Of a DNA stretch of 64,000 bases, positions 43,566-52,314 are shown piece by piece (within the stretch, counting starts at the first letter, position 1; each line of letters begins with the position of its first letter). The notes beneath the pieces are model-generated. The model was given only the letters and a program-made list of their open reading frames with translations. It did no database searches and was not told the origin of the DNA. The translations under genes and the position numbers were made by a program. The stretch is from Chersky-840 sp050011815 (lineage in GTDB: Bacteria; Actinomycetota; Acidimicrobiia; Acidimicrobiales; UBA8190). The stretch lies in the NCBI GenBank assembly GCA_050011815.1, contig JBEKIJ010000013.1:90752-154751 (forward strand), written 5' to 3'.

Positions 43566-44900
43566 ATGCGCAGCCAGCAGGAATACGTGCTCCGGACGGT
43601 CGAGGAGCGCGCCGTGCGGTTCGTCCAGCTGTGGTTCACCGACGTCCTCGGGACGGCCAAGACCTTCGCCATCACGCCGGCCGAGCTCGAGAACGCCCTC
43701 GAGGAGGGCATGACCTTCGACGGCTCTGCCATCGACGGCTTCTCCCGGGTCCAGGAGAGCGACGTGCTCGCCCGCCCTGACGCCAAGACCTTCCAGATCC
43801 TGCCTTGGCATCCCGACGAGGCTCCGGTGGCCCGGGTCTTCTGCGACATCTTCAACCTGGACGGCACCCCCTTCGAGGGCTGCCCCCGTCACGTGCTGCG
43901 CCGGAACCTCGACCGGGCCCGCGAACGGGGGTTCACGTTCTTCGCGTCGCCGGAGATCGAGTACTTCTACTTCGCCAACCCGGATCCGACGAAGCCGCCG
44001 GTGACCCTCGACACCGGCTCCTACTTCGAGCTCACCGCCACCGATGTGGCGAGCGACCTCCGCAAGCACAGCGTGCTCACCCTCGAGGAGATGGGGATCC
44101 CCGTCGAGCACGCCCAACACGAGGACGCCCCGAGCCAGCACGAGATCGACCTCCGCTACACCGACGCCCTCACCATGGCCGACACCGTCATGACGGTGCG
44201 GCTGGTGGTGAAAGAGACCGCACAACGCCAGGGCGTGCACGCCAGCTTCATGCCCAAGCCGCTCACCGGCGTCCAGGGGTCGGGCATGCACACCCACCTG
44301 TCGTTGTTCGAAGGCGACACCAACGCCTTCTACGACGCCGAAGACCCCTTCGGCATGTCAGAGGTGGCCAAGAGGTTCACCGCAGGACTCCTGCGCCACG
44401 CCCATGAGATCACGGCGGTCACCAACCAGTGGGTCAACTCCTACAAGCGCCTGGTCGTGGGCTACGAGGCACCGATCCACGTGTCGTGGGCCCGCAACAA
44501 CCGCTCCGCTCTCATCCGGGTCCCGGTGATCAAGCGGAACAAGCACGAGTCGACCCGGATCGAGTACCGGGCACCGGACACCGCCTGCAACCCCTACCTG
44601 GCCTTCGCCGTGATCATGGCGGCCGGGCTCAAGGGGATCGAGGAGGGCTACGAGCTGCCCCGGGAGGCCGCCACCAACCTCTTCACCATGACGCCCGAAG
44701 AGCTCGCCGCCGACGACATCAGGCCGCTGCCGGGCAGCCTCAACGAGGCCGTGGCCGAGATGGAGCATTCCGAGTTGGTGGCCGAAGCACTGGGCGAGCA
44801 CGTCTTCGAATGGTTCATCCGGAACAAACGAGCGGAGTGGGGGGCCTACAAGACACACATCAGTCAGTTCGAACTCGACCGCTACTTCCCGCTCCTGTAG
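43566..44900 (+). CDS. Second type I glutamine synthetase, GlnA2-like, lacking the adenylylation tyrosine
   Basis: 444-residue enzyme of the glutamine synthetase fold with all catalytic segments: MTFDGSAIDGFSRVQESDVL, FFASPEIEYFYF, GSGMHTHLSLFEGDTN, NSYKRLVVGYEAPIHVSWA and RNNRSALIRVP. At the usual adenylylation position it reads NLFTMTPEEL, with phenylalanine for tyrosine, so it should escape GlnE control. Length and sequence style match GlnA2 of actinobacteria (about 446 residues). Related proteins can also be gamma-glutamylpolyamine synthetases, so the substrate is not certain. ATG 43566 has GGAGG five bases upstream; the frame extends further but overlaps glnA. Confidence 0.9.
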   Translation: MRSQQEYVLRTVEERAVRFVQLWFTDVLGTAKTFAITPAELENALEEGMTFDGSAIDGFSRVQESDVLARPDAKTFQILPWHPDEAPVARVFCDIFNLDGTPFEGCPRHVLRRNLDRARERGFTFFASPEIEYFYFANPDPTKPPVTLDTGSYFELTATDVASDLRKHSVLTLEEMGIPVEHAQHEDAPSQHEIDLRYTDALTMADTVMTVRLVVKETAQRQGVHASFMPKPLTGVQGSGMHTHLSLFEGDTNAFYDAEDPFGMSEVAKRFTAGLLRHAHEITAVTNQWVNSYKRLVVGYEAPIHVSWARNNRSALIRVPVIKRNKHESTRIEYRAPDTACNPYLAFAVIMAAGLKGIEEGYELPREAATNLFTMTPEELAADDIRPLPGSLNEAVAEMEHSELVAEALGEHVFEWFIRNKRAEWGAYKTHISQFELDRYFPLL

Positions 44901-44949
44901 ACCCAAGGCCGCCCTCGATGGTGCCGCCCACGAAGAGACACGACCGCTG

Positions 44950-45630
44950 ATGGAACCGCTGCTGTGCTACCCCGAGCCGTTCCCCACCGAGCTCGCCCTG
45001 GTCATCGAACGGGCCGGCTACCCGTGGAAGGCCGTGGCCCGCCCCGAGCACGCCGAGACCGACGAGCCCGACGACGGCTGGGCGGGGGCGGTCATATCGG
45101 CGGAGTCCGACGCCACCGGGGCCTTCGCGCTGTGCCGGCTGGTGCGGGCGCGTGACGTCCCGCTGCGGCCCCTCCTCCTCGTGGTGGCCCCGACCCAACT
45201 GGCGGACCTGCACCTCCGGGAGGACCATTTCGACGACTTCTGCGTGCTCCCGGTGCGCGGCGAGGAGGTAGCGGCGCGCCTCGCCCACCTCTTCTGGCGC
45301 ACGGGCCGGGGGTTACGCCCCGAACTGATCGAGCACGGACCGCTCGTGCTCAACCTCGAGACCTACCAGGCCGCGGTGGCGGGCCGGGCCCTCGACCTCA
45401 CCTACATGGAGTACGAGCTGCTCCGCTTCCTCTCGGCCCGCCCGGGCAAGGTGTTCACCCGCGAGACGTTGCTGAGCCGGGTGTGGGGCTACGAGTACTA
45501 CGGCGGAGCCCGCACCGTGGACGTCCACGTGCGCCGCCTGCGGGCCAAGCTCGGAGAAGAGCACGCCCATCTCATCGAGACGGTGCGCTCGGTCGGCTAC
45601 CGCTTCGGTCACGGCACCTGGGCTCCGTGA
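44950..45630 (+). CDS. GlnR-like orphan response regulator
   Basis: 226-residue regulator with a degenerate receiver domain and an OmpR-type winged helix. The DNA-binding end (LDLTYMEYELLRFLSARPGK, VWGYEYYGGARTVDVHVRRL, VRSVGYRFG) is very close to what I recall of Streptomyces GlnR. The receiver lacks a phosphorylatable aspartate: the beta-3 region reads GAVISAESDATGA. GlnR proteins act without a kinase, so this is consistent. It starts 49 bases after the second glutamine synthetase on the same strand, the natural context for a nitrogen-assimilation regulator. The alternative is an unrelated PhoB-type orphan. Confidence 0.75.
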   Translation: MEPLLCYPEPFPTELALVIERAGYPWKAVARPEHAETDEPDDGWAGAVISAESDATGAFALCRLVRARDVPLRPLLLVVAPTQLADLHLREDHFDDFCVLPVRGEEVAARLAHLFWRTGRGLRPELIEHGPLVLNLETYQAAVAGRALDLTYMEYELLRFLSARPGKVFTRETLLSRVWGYEYYGGARTVDVHVRRLRAKLGEEHAHLIETVRSVGYRFGHGTWAP

Positions 45631-45685
45631 CGGGGATCGGGAGACGAGGATCTCTTAGGGAATCGCTGGGAAACCGCCGGGGGAA

Positions 45686-46060
45686 TCAGGCGATGGGGTG
45701 GTCCACGCCGTAGGCCCAGGCCTCGATCTCGACGAGCGCTCCCATGGGGAGCCCCTGCACGGCGACGACCGACCGAGCGGGGCGGTGCTCGCCCAGAGCC
45801 TCGGCGTAGATGGCGTTGAAGGCGCCGTAGTCGGACATGTCGGTGAGAAAGACCGTCGTCTTCACCACATGGGCCCAGCCGATCTGGCGCCCCCACAACA
45901 GCGTGGCCAGGTTGGCCAGGGCCTTACGCGCCTGCTCCTCGAATCCTCCCGCCACGAGCACGGGGCCGTCGGGCCCGGGCTCGATGCCGATCTGTCCCGA
46001 GCACACGAGCCAGGGCCCGGCCCGCACCGCCGGCGAGTAGGGCCCGACCGGCGTGCTCAC
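45686..46060 (-). CDS. RidA-family protein
   Basis: 124-residue trimeric Rid protein; RidA hydrolyses reactive enamine or imine intermediates from pyridoxal enzymes. Segments: GPYSPAVRAGPWLVCSGQIG, FEEQARKALANLATLL, VVKTTVFLTDMSDYGAFNAIYAEAL and PARSVVAVQGLPMGALVEIEAWA, with the conserved arginine in ARSVV. The GTG at 46060 overlaps the stop of the upstream molybdenum-hydroxylase-like gene (GTGA), which argues for this start over longer ones. Substrate specificity (RidA versus Rid1-7 subgroups) is not resolved. Confidence 0.88.
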   Translation of the reverse strand: MSTPVGPYSPAVRAGPWLVCSGQIGIEPGPDGPVLVAGGFEEQARKALANLATLLWGRQIGWAHVVKTTVFLTDMSDYGAFNAIYAEALGEHRPARSVVAVQGLPMGALVEIEAWAYGVDHPIA

Positions 46061-47751
46061 GCCTTCCCCCCTCTGCCCACCAGACCATCTCTCCCCACAA
46101 GACCTCCTCTGTCCACGGGCCACGACGACGGCAGCCCGGCCGCCACCCAGGCCGCGGCGGCGACAGCAGCGAAGACGGTATCCCCCACCGCCAGAGCGGG
46201 CCGAGGATCATCCTCCACCGCGACCTCGACGCTGGGCATGGCGCGCGCCGCCAGGATCCCGAACGACCTGATGGTCAGGTCGAGGACGGTGCCGGCCTCG
46301 TCCACCGCCACCCCCTCGCTCCGGACCCATCCGAGCGCCTGGTGCACAGCACCCACCACGTACGACCGCAGCACCACGACGTCGAGAGGCTCGCCCGCCG
46401 CCACCGACACCTGCACCGTCCCCGCCGCGGTGATGGTGGCGGTGGCAACAGCCCCCGCCGGTGACCGCATCGTGACGGGGTGACCGGGTCCGGTCCGGGC
46501 GGTGCGGATCGCCTCGAGGGCGGCGACCAGTACGGCGGCTTCGGCCCAGCCCGCGGCGCGCAGGTCGGCCGAGACCGGCGGCCCCGCCACGGCGACCTCG
46601 TCCACCACCAGGCCCGGGGCGACCGCCGCGACCGCCTGTGCCCATCGGTCGAGGGCCACCGAGCCCGGGGTGCGGGCCACCCGGATGATCCCCGACCCGT
46701 CCGCCCACACGCCGGCGGCGACGGGGGGACGCTTCGGCCCGTAGCGCACCACGTCTTCGCGCGAGAAGACGACGCGCACGGGACGGCCGGCCTCGTCGGC
46801 CAGGCGGCGGGCCGCGGCACGCACCGGGGAGCCCACCTTCCCGCCGAAGGCGCCCCCGTTGGCCAGCGGGGTGACCGGCTCGCCGCCGGGAACGCACCAT
46901 GACGCGTCGGGTTCGAGGTAGGCGGGCTCCACGAACGTGGTGCGCAGGGTCAGGTCCCACTCCCCGGGGGGAACCTCCAGGGGGTGGCGCAGCGCCACGG
47001 TGGAGTTGCGGCCCGGGACACCTCGGGCGAGCGACCGAGCTTCCTCGAGCGAGGCCCCGACCGCCCAGCCGCCCCGACCGTCGGGCACCGCCACCAGGGC
47101 GTCGGCCGGAGCCGTGTCCTCGGCGAACCCTCCGCCCCCACAGGCCACGCCGGCGCCGACGGCTTGGAACCCGCCTCCCTCGAGCCCGGCCCGGCGCGCC
47201 GCCGCGTCGAGGTCACGGGGCCCGCGGTGGCGCGGCGTCGACGGTGGCGCGCCGGGGCCGTCATAGACCTGGCGGGCGGCCTCGAGGATCGAGCGCCATC
47301 CGGTGCAGCGACAGAGATGGGCGAGCAGGGTCCGCTCCACGGCCTCGTCGTCGGGGGCCTCGTGGCGAGCGCCGAGGGCGGCCAGCCGCATGATGATCCC
47401 GGGGGTGCAGAAGCCGCACTGGCTCGCCCCCACCGTGGTGAAGGCCTCGGCCCAGGCCTCGCGCACCTCGGGGGCGAGACCCTCGAGGGTGGTCACCTCG
47501 CGATTGGCGACGCGTCGGGCCGGCGTCACGCACGCCACCCGTGGGGAGCCGTCCACCCACACCGTGCAGCACCCGCACTGGCCCTGGGGGCTGCAGCCGT
47601 CCTTGGGCGAACGGCGACCGAGGCGTTGTCTCAGGACTTCGAGGAGCGATGCGCCGTCGTCGGGAACCTCGACGTCGGCCCCGTCGACACGAAGCGACAG
47701 CGTCGGCGCCGAGGGCGCGCCGGGGTGGGTCAGCTGAAGGACGAACCGCAC
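46057..47751 (-). CDS. Compact xanthine-dehydrogenase-like protein: 2Fe-2S domain fused to a shortened molybdopterin domain
   Basis: 564 residues. The N-terminus is a small-subunit-type iron-sulfur protein with two clusters: C53, C59 and C62 (GCSPQGQCGCCTVWVDG) plus C74, and C112, C115, C147 and C149 (QCGFCTPG, CRCTGW). From about 200 it resembles the molybdopterin-binding large subunit, with LTLRTTFVEPAYLEPDASWC, ANGGAFGGKVGSPVRAAARRLADEAG and VRVVFSREDVVRYGPKRPP. Yet that part is only about 360 residues, against about 700 in normal enzymes, and no FAD subunit gene is adjacent. Start GTG 47751 overlaps the Fe-S carrier gene by 22 bases; no better start exists downstream before the domain. 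A complete enzyme cannot be assumed. It is flanked by an Fe-S carrier and RidA. Confidence 0.75.
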   Translation of the reverse strand: MRFVLQLTHPGAPSAPTLSLRVDGADVEVPDDGASLLEVLRQRLGRRSPKDGCSPQGQCGCCTVWVDGSPRVACVTPARRVANREVTTLEGLAPEVREAWAEAFTTVGASQCGFCTPGIIMRLAALGARHEAPDDEAVERTLLAHLCRCTGWRSILEAARQVYDGPGAPPSTPRHRGPRDLDAAARRAGLEGGGFQAVGAGVACGGGGFAEDTAPADALVAVPDGRGGWAVGASLEEARSLARGVPGRNSTVALRHPLEVPPGEWDLTLRTTFVEPAYLEPDASWCVPGGEPVTPLANGGAFGGKVGSPVRAAARRLADEAGRPVRVVFSREDVVRYGPKRPPVAAGVWADGSGIIRVARTPGSVALDRWAQAVAAVAPGLVVDEVAVAGPPVSADLRAAGWAEAAVLVAALEAIRTARTGPGHPVTMRSPAGAVATATITAAGTVQVSVAAGEPLDVVVLRSYVVGAVHQALGWVRSEGVAVDEAGTVLDLTIRSFGILAARAMPSVEVAVEDDPRPALAVGDTVFAAVAAAAWVAAGLPSSWPVDRGGLVGRDGLVGRGGKA

Positions 47752-48092
47752 CCACAGGTGCGGGTGGCGTTGGGGTTCGAGATGTTGAACCCGGCGCCCT
47801 GCAAGCCGTCGGTGTACTCGAGGCTCGCGCCTTTCAGCAGCTCGGCGCTGGCGGGATCGACCACGACCTTCACCGCACCCTGGTTGGTGACCACGTCGTC
47901 GTCGGACAGCTCGGAGTCGAAGAACATCTCGTAGCTGTAGCCCGAGCAGCCCCCGGGCCGGACCGCCACGCGCAGCGCCAGCGCGTCGTTGCCCTCCTGG
48001 GCGAGCAGGTCGGTGACCTTGGCGATGGCGCTGTCTGTCAGCGTGATCACACTCGGCTTCCTGCCGATGTTGACCGAGCTCATCGTCGTCAC
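47730..48092 (-). CDS. A-type iron-sulfur carrier (ErpA/IscA family)
   Basis: 120-residue scaffold/carrier that passes Fe-S clusters to apo-proteins. The three cluster cysteines are present: C49 (RPGGCSGYSYEMFF), C113 and C115 (CGCGSSFS at the end). ITLTDSAIAKVTDLLAQEG is the usual opening. GTG 48092 has GAGGAGG seven bases upstream. The gene overlaps the following two-cluster protein, suggesting it loads that protein with 2Fe-2S centres. It could equally be the general ErpA-type carrier of the cell. Confidence 0.92.
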   Translation of the reverse strand: MTTMSSVNIGRKPSVITLTDSAIAKVTDLLAQEGNDALALRVAVRPGGCSGYSYEMFFDSELSDDDVVTNQGAVKVVVDPASAELLKGASLEYTDGLQGAGFNISNPNATRTCGCGSSFS

Positions 48093-48257
48093 CGTGCTGC
48101 CTCCTCGGTTCCCGGGCCTGTGGCCCGACCCACGGGGGTACGAGACCCCGTGCTTCACCTGTCACTTTATCCGAGCCGGGCACCGAACAGGCCCCGAGCC
48201 CAGCTCACCGTGGTCGTGGGAGCCGTCGCCGAGCAGGTGAACGGTAGGATCGGTGGA

Positions 48258-49421
48258 GTGCCCGCGCCTTCCTCGCCACCAGCGCAGGACACGGTGCGCG
48301 CCGCACTCCTGGGGGTGATCGACCCCGAGCTCGGCGACAACATCGTCGATCTCGGCATGGTCCGCTCCGTGGCCGTGGACCCCGACGGGCGGGTCGTGGT
48401 GGAGATCGCCCTGACCATCGCCGGGTGCCCCCTGCGCACCCAGCTCCGCTCGGACGTGGAGTCGAGGGTGGGGAGCCTGCCCGGGGTGCGCCTGGTCGAG
48501 GTCGTCATGGGGGAGATGGACGCCGCCCAGCGCAGCGCCCTCATGGACCGGGCCCGGCGCAAGGCCCAGGAGGACCGGGCCATCTCGACCGACATCCCCG
48601 CCACCGCCCGGGTCATGGCCGTGTCGTCGGGCAAGGGAGGGGTGGGCAAGTCCTCGGTCACGGTGAACCTGGCCGTGGCGCTGGCCCAGCGCGGCTTGGT
48701 CGTCGGTCTCCTCGACGCCGACATCTGGGGTTTCTCGGTCCCCCGCCTGCTCGGGATGCAGGGTGAGCTCACGGCCGAGGGCAAGAAGATCGTGCCCCTC
48801 GAGAAGCCGGTGGGCCCGGGCCTGCTCAAGGTGGTGTCGATGGGATTCCTCGCCGACGAGGACTCCGCCATCATGTGGCGGGGCCTCATCTTGAACCGGG
48901 CCGTGCAGCAATTCCTCGAGGACGTCCGCTGGGGGGAGCTCGACTACCTCCTCATCGATATGCCCCCGGGCACCGGGGACATCCAGATGGGACTGGCCCG
49001 CATGCTGCCGCGCACCGAGGTCCTCGTCGTGACGACCCCGCCCCTCGCCGCGCAGAAGGTGGCGGCCCGGGCCGCCGACATGGCCCGCAAGGGCCACCTC
49101 CGGGTGGCGGGCGTGATCGAGAACATGTCGGCCTTCACCTGCGACCACGGCACCTCCTACCCCTTGTTCGGCGCGGGGGGCGGTGCGCGCCTGGCCGCCG
49201 ACATCGGCGTGCCCCTGGTGGGCACCGTCCCGCTGCACCCCGACATGGCGACCGCCGGGGACAGCGGCACACCGGTGGCCCTGGAACGAGGGGTCCTGGG
49301 CGTCGCCTTCGATGCCCTGGCCACCCGCATCACCCAGGACATCGCCCCGGTCGTCGAGCTGTCGGGCTGCACCGCCCGTCTCCTCGACAAGGTCGAGGCG
49401 GCGCTGGGCGACGCCGGCTAA
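48258..49421 (+). CDS. Mrp/ApbC Fe-S carrier ATPase
   Basis: 387-residue P-loop ATPase of the Mrp/NBP35 family involved in Fe-S cluster delivery. The N-terminal MIP18/DUF59 domain (VIDPELGDNIVDLGMVRSV, TIAGCPLRTQLRSDV) precedes the deviant Walker A SSGKGGVGKSSVTVNLAVAL. DADIWGFSVPRLLG, DYLLIDMPPGTGDIQ and VIENMSAFTCDHG follow. The cysteine pair CxxC of some members is not obvious, with only one cysteine in the last motif. GTG 48258 is divergent from the A-type carrier gene across 165 bases. Both act in Fe-S biogenesis, so this is a functional cluster. Confidence 0.94.
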   Translation: MPAPSSPPAQDTVRAALLGVIDPELGDNIVDLGMVRSVAVDPDGRVVVEIALTIAGCPLRTQLRSDVESRVGSLPGVRLVEVVMGEMDAAQRSALMDRARRKAQEDRAISTDIPATARVMAVSSGKGGVGKSSVTVNLAVALAQRGLVVGLLDADIWGFSVPRLLGMQGELTAEGKKIVPLEKPVGPGLLKVVSMGFLADEDSAIMWRGLILNRAVQQFLEDVRWGELDYLLIDMPPGTGDIQMGLARMLPRTEVLVVTTPPLAAQKVAARAADMARKGHLRVAGVIENMSAFTCDHGTSYPLFGAGGGARLAADIGVPLVGTVPLHPDMATAGDSGTPVALERGVLGVAFDALATRITQDIAPVVELSGCTARLLDKVEAALGDAG

Positions 49422-49443
49422 CCGCCTGAAGCGCTCCGCCTCG

Positions 49444-50307
49444 TCACGCCGTCGACGCCCAGACAGCCTCGATGTCGGTGCGGTCCTCGGAACGAGCGCT
49501 GCCCTCGTCGTCGAGCTTGCGCAGGTGGGCCCACAGGGACTTCCGGGCCACGGGGAGCAGCTCCTCGCGGACATCGGCGTAAACCGTGGGCAGGAGCTCG
49601 TCGACGGTGGCGCGGCCCGCGGTGGCGAGGGCCCGGGTGACCGCCTGCTCGCGGGTGAGCCGGTGATCGATGATGCCCTCGAGGGCGGCGACGGGCTCGG
49701 TGATCAGGGCGCCGTGTCCCGGGGCGATCGTCACCAGAGGAGGGTCGAGGACCACGAGGCGCCGCACGCTCGCCAGGTACTGCACCATGTCGCCGTCAGG
49801 CGGCGCGATGACCACGGTCGATCCCGACATGACGTGGTCGCCGGAGAAGAGCATGGCCTCGTCGACGAGCAGCCAGCAGAGGTGGTTCGAGGCGTGGCCC
49901 GGGGTGTGCAGGGCGCGCAGGACGAAGCCCGCCCCCCGCAGCTCGTAGCCCTCCCCGACCTGGCGGGTCGGGACGAAGTCGTCGCGGGCACAGAACCCGA
50001 GCACCTCGGCGCCGGTGCGCGCCGCCAGTCCGGCGGCCCCGGGGGCGTGATCGGGATGGGTGTGGGTGACCACGATCCAGCGGATGCGGCCGGCGCCCAG
50101 CTCGGCCAAGACGTCGAGATGACCGACGTCGTCGGGGCCGGGGTCGACCACGGCCAACTCGGTGGTCCCCACCAGATAGGTGTTGGTCCCGGGACCGGTC
50201 ATCATGCCCGGGTTGGGGGCGGTGGCCCGGGCCACCCGCGCCGAGAGGGCCACGGGCCGACCGGGCTCGGGAGCGCCCGACGGCTCGAGGACGAGCGCGT
50301 GGCTCAT
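49444..50307 (-). CDS. Metallo-beta-lactamase-fold hydrolase, LACTB2-like
   Basis: 287-residue metal hydrolase. The zinc-binding motif is VVTHTHPDHAPGAAGLA, with later ligands in LHTPGHASNHLCWLL and FSGDHVM, and GHG near residue 198 (TIAPGHGALI). A C-terminal winged-helix-like tail (TVDELLPTVYADVREELLPV) is the arrangement of LACTB2, a single-strand endoribonuclease in animals. The reaction here is not known. Its ATG overlaps the NUDIX stop, so they are co-translated. Confidence 0.88.
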   Translation of the reverse strand: MSHALVLEPSGAPEPGRPVALSARVARATAPNPGMMTGPGTNTYLVGTTELAVVDPGPDDVGHLDVLAELGAGRIRWIVVTHTHPDHAPGAAGLAARTGAEVLGFCARDDFVPTRQVGEGYELRGAGFVLRALHTPGHASNHLCWLLVDEAMLFSGDHVMSGSTVVIAPPDGDMVQYLASVRRLVVLDPPLVTIAPGHGALITEPVAALEGIIDHRLTREQAVTRALATAGRATVDELLPTVYADVREELLPVARKSLWAHLRKLDDEGSARSEDRTDIEAVWASTA

Positions 50308-51266
50308 CGGGGGCGTTCGGACCGCCCGTCGGCGTCGATGGTCCTGACGATGGCGCTCACCTCGGACGGGGTCATCGAACGCCCCCGCCCCGCCTCCGGT
50401 GCGCCCTCGCCGACCGCTTCGTCGTAGCCGGGATCGCCGGGGAGCAGGATCCGAAAGCCGCGTTCGTCGGCCACCACCCGGGGGAGCACGGTGGGGACGC
50501 GCTCCACGGCCGCCGCTGCGGCGAGCAGGTCGCCGCTGGTGGCGAACCGGCTGATCGCCTCGAGGTTCTTCATGGTGGGGAAGATGAGATCGAACTCGCC
50601 CGCCTTGGCCCGGGCCAGGGCGTCGTCGGGGCGGACCCACACGGTGTCCACCGTTTCGTGGTCGTCGTGGATGGGCACCTGGCCCGGCGGCACCGCGGCC
50701 ACGAAGAAGCGGGTGTCGTAACGCTTGGGCGCGGGCTCGGGCGTGATCCAGTGGCTGAAATAGTGGACGCGGTCGGTGGCCAGGCGGAGCCCCTCGCCGC
50801 GACAGGCGTCGAGGAAGCGGACCTCCCCGGCGTTGAGCGCCACCCGCATGGCGGCCAACCGGTGCCGGGTCTCGGCGTCGTGGGCCTCGAGGATGGCGTT
50901 GTCGTCGTCGGTCCCGTCACCGCGATAGGCGAGGAGGACGCCCGCCTCCTCGAAACACTCCCGGAGGGCCGCCACCCAGAAGGCCAGACCCCCGGAAACG
51001 ACGCCCAACATGGCGCTCGCCTCGGCGTCGCTGCGCAACGCGCAGGCTTCCTCGGCGGCGGGCGTCCGGTCCTCGTCGTCGACCTTTCCCCCCGGAAAGA
51101 CATAGGCGCCCCCGACGAAGTCGGAGTTCAGGTGGCGCTGGAGCATGCACACCTCGAGGGCGGGTCCCCCCTCGGACACGGCGTCGCGCACCAGCATGAT
51201 GGTGGCGGCGTCACGCGCCGCCACCGGCCCCGCGACCTGGTCGGAGGACTCGGAGGGCGCGGACAC
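50304..51266 (-). CDS. NUDIX hydrolase, NUDT19-like
   Basis: 320-residue NUDIX protein. The box is split: GGAYVFPGGKVDDED is separated by about 30 residues from VAALRECFEEAGVLLAY, as in NUDT19-type CoA/acyl-CoA diphosphatases. The C-terminal half includes HYFSHWITPEPAPKRYDTRFFVAAVP and WVRPDDALARAKAGEFDLIFPTMKNL, also typical of that group. GTG 51266. It probably hydrolyses a CoA-linked or similar nucleotide; this is inferred from similarity only. It is coupled to the MBL gene downstream. Confidence 0.88.
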   Translation of the reverse strand: MSAPSESSDQVAGPVAARDAATIMLVRDAVSEGGPALEVCMLQRHLNSDFVGGAYVFPGGKVDDEDRTPAAEEACALRSDAEASAMLGVVSGGLAFWVAALRECFEEAGVLLAYRGDGTDDDNAILEAHDAETRHRLAAMRVALNAGEVRFLDACRGEGLRLATDRVHYFSHWITPEPAPKRYDTRFFVAAVPPGQVPIHDDHETVDTVWVRPDDALARAKAGEFDLIFPTMKNLEAISRFATSGDLLAAAAAVERVPTVLPRVVADERGFRILLPGDPGYDEAVGEGAPEAGRGRSMTPSEVSAIVRTIDADGRSERPR

Positions 51267-51401
51267 GTCCCCAGGCTAGCGACGCCGACCTCGCTCGCCG
51301 ACGACGACGACCACGACCGGGCCATGGGTAGGCTGTCGGCTCCTCGGTCCGGGCGCGGTGTCGGCGCCTGCACTCGACCGACACAGCGGGGCTCCTCCAC
51401 C

Positions 51402-52304
51402 ATGGCGACGACGCAGGTCAACGGCACCGATGAGACCCCCGCCGGCCCGCCTCCACGGCGCGTCCCCATGGCCCTGGTCACCTGGGTGTTCGTCGGCCTG
51501 ATCCTCCTGATCGTGGTCGTCTTGCTGGTGGTCAAGATCACCCGGGGCTCGACCACCGTCGAGCCGCCCCCCGTGGCCCCGGCCACCTCCGGCGTGATCC
51601 AGGCCGCCGGCTCGGTCCCCGGCGCGGACTTCGACGCCGTGGGTGCCGAGCAGACCGTCGACCCGGGCGAGGCGGTGCTGTCGGGACAGCCTCCCCTGTC
51701 GATCGGGGGACGACCGGCGGTGGTGTACGTGGGTGCGGAGTTCTGCCCCTACTGCGCGGCGGAGCGGTGGGCCCTGGTCGCCGCGCTGGGCCGGTTCGGG
51801 ACCTTCACCCACCTCGGGGCCACGACGTCCTCGGACGCCGAGGTCTTCCCGGGCACCGCCACCTTCACCTTCGACGGGGCCGTCTACCGGAGCCGGTACG
51901 TCACCTTTGCCGCCGTCGAGGAGTACGGCGCCCGTCCCTCGACCACCTCCCCGGCCGGCTTTCCCAAGCTCCGCGACCCGACACCTGTGGAGTGGGCCCT
52001 CGTCCGGCGCTATGACACCGAGCCCTTCGTGCCCGGGAACGGGACCTTCCCCTTCGTGGACGTGGACAACCGGTTGGTGGTCTCGGGATCGGGGATCGGG
52101 TTCTCGCCGGGTGTGCTCGAGGGCGAGTCGATGACCCAGATCGCCGACGATCTCTCCCACCCGTCGAGCTCCGATGCCCAGGCGATCCTGGGGGCGGCCA
52201 ACAAGCTGTCGGCGGCGATCTGCGCCGCCACGGGCGGGCAACCGGCGTCGGTGTGCACGTCGGTGGGCGTCAGGGCGGGGGCGAGCCGCCTCGGCCTGCC
52301 CTGA
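51402..52304 (+). CDS. Membrane-anchored thioredoxin-like protein (DUF929)
   Basis: 300-residue protein with one membrane helix (about 24-46, TWVFVGLILLIVVVLLVVKI). A DUF929 domain follows, with a thioredoxin-like dithiol C115-PY-C118 in VVYVGAEFCPYCAAERWAL. Later segments include GTATFTFDGAVYRSRYVTFAAVEEY and FPFVDVDNRLVVSGSG. It is probably oriented outside the membrane and involved in thiol redox. ATG 51402 was selected because the helix follows at a normal distance; the frame is open well upstream. It is divergent from the NUDIX gene. Confidence 0.85.
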   Translation: MATTQVNGTDETPAGPPPRRVPMALVTWVFVGLILLIVVVLLVVKITRGSTTVEPPPVAPATSGVIQAAGSVPGADFDAVGAEQTVDPGEAVLSGQPPLSIGGRPAVVYVGAEFCPYCAAERWALVAALGRFGTFTHLGATTSSDAEVFPGTATFTFDGAVYRSRYVTFAAVEEYGARPSTTSPAGFPKLRDPTPVEWALVRRYDTEPFVPGNGTFPFVDVDNRLVVSGSGIGFSPGVLEGESMTQIADDLSHPSSSDAQAILGAANKLSAAICAATGGQPASVCTSVGVRAGASRLGLP

Positions 52305-52314
52305 TCACCAGCTC

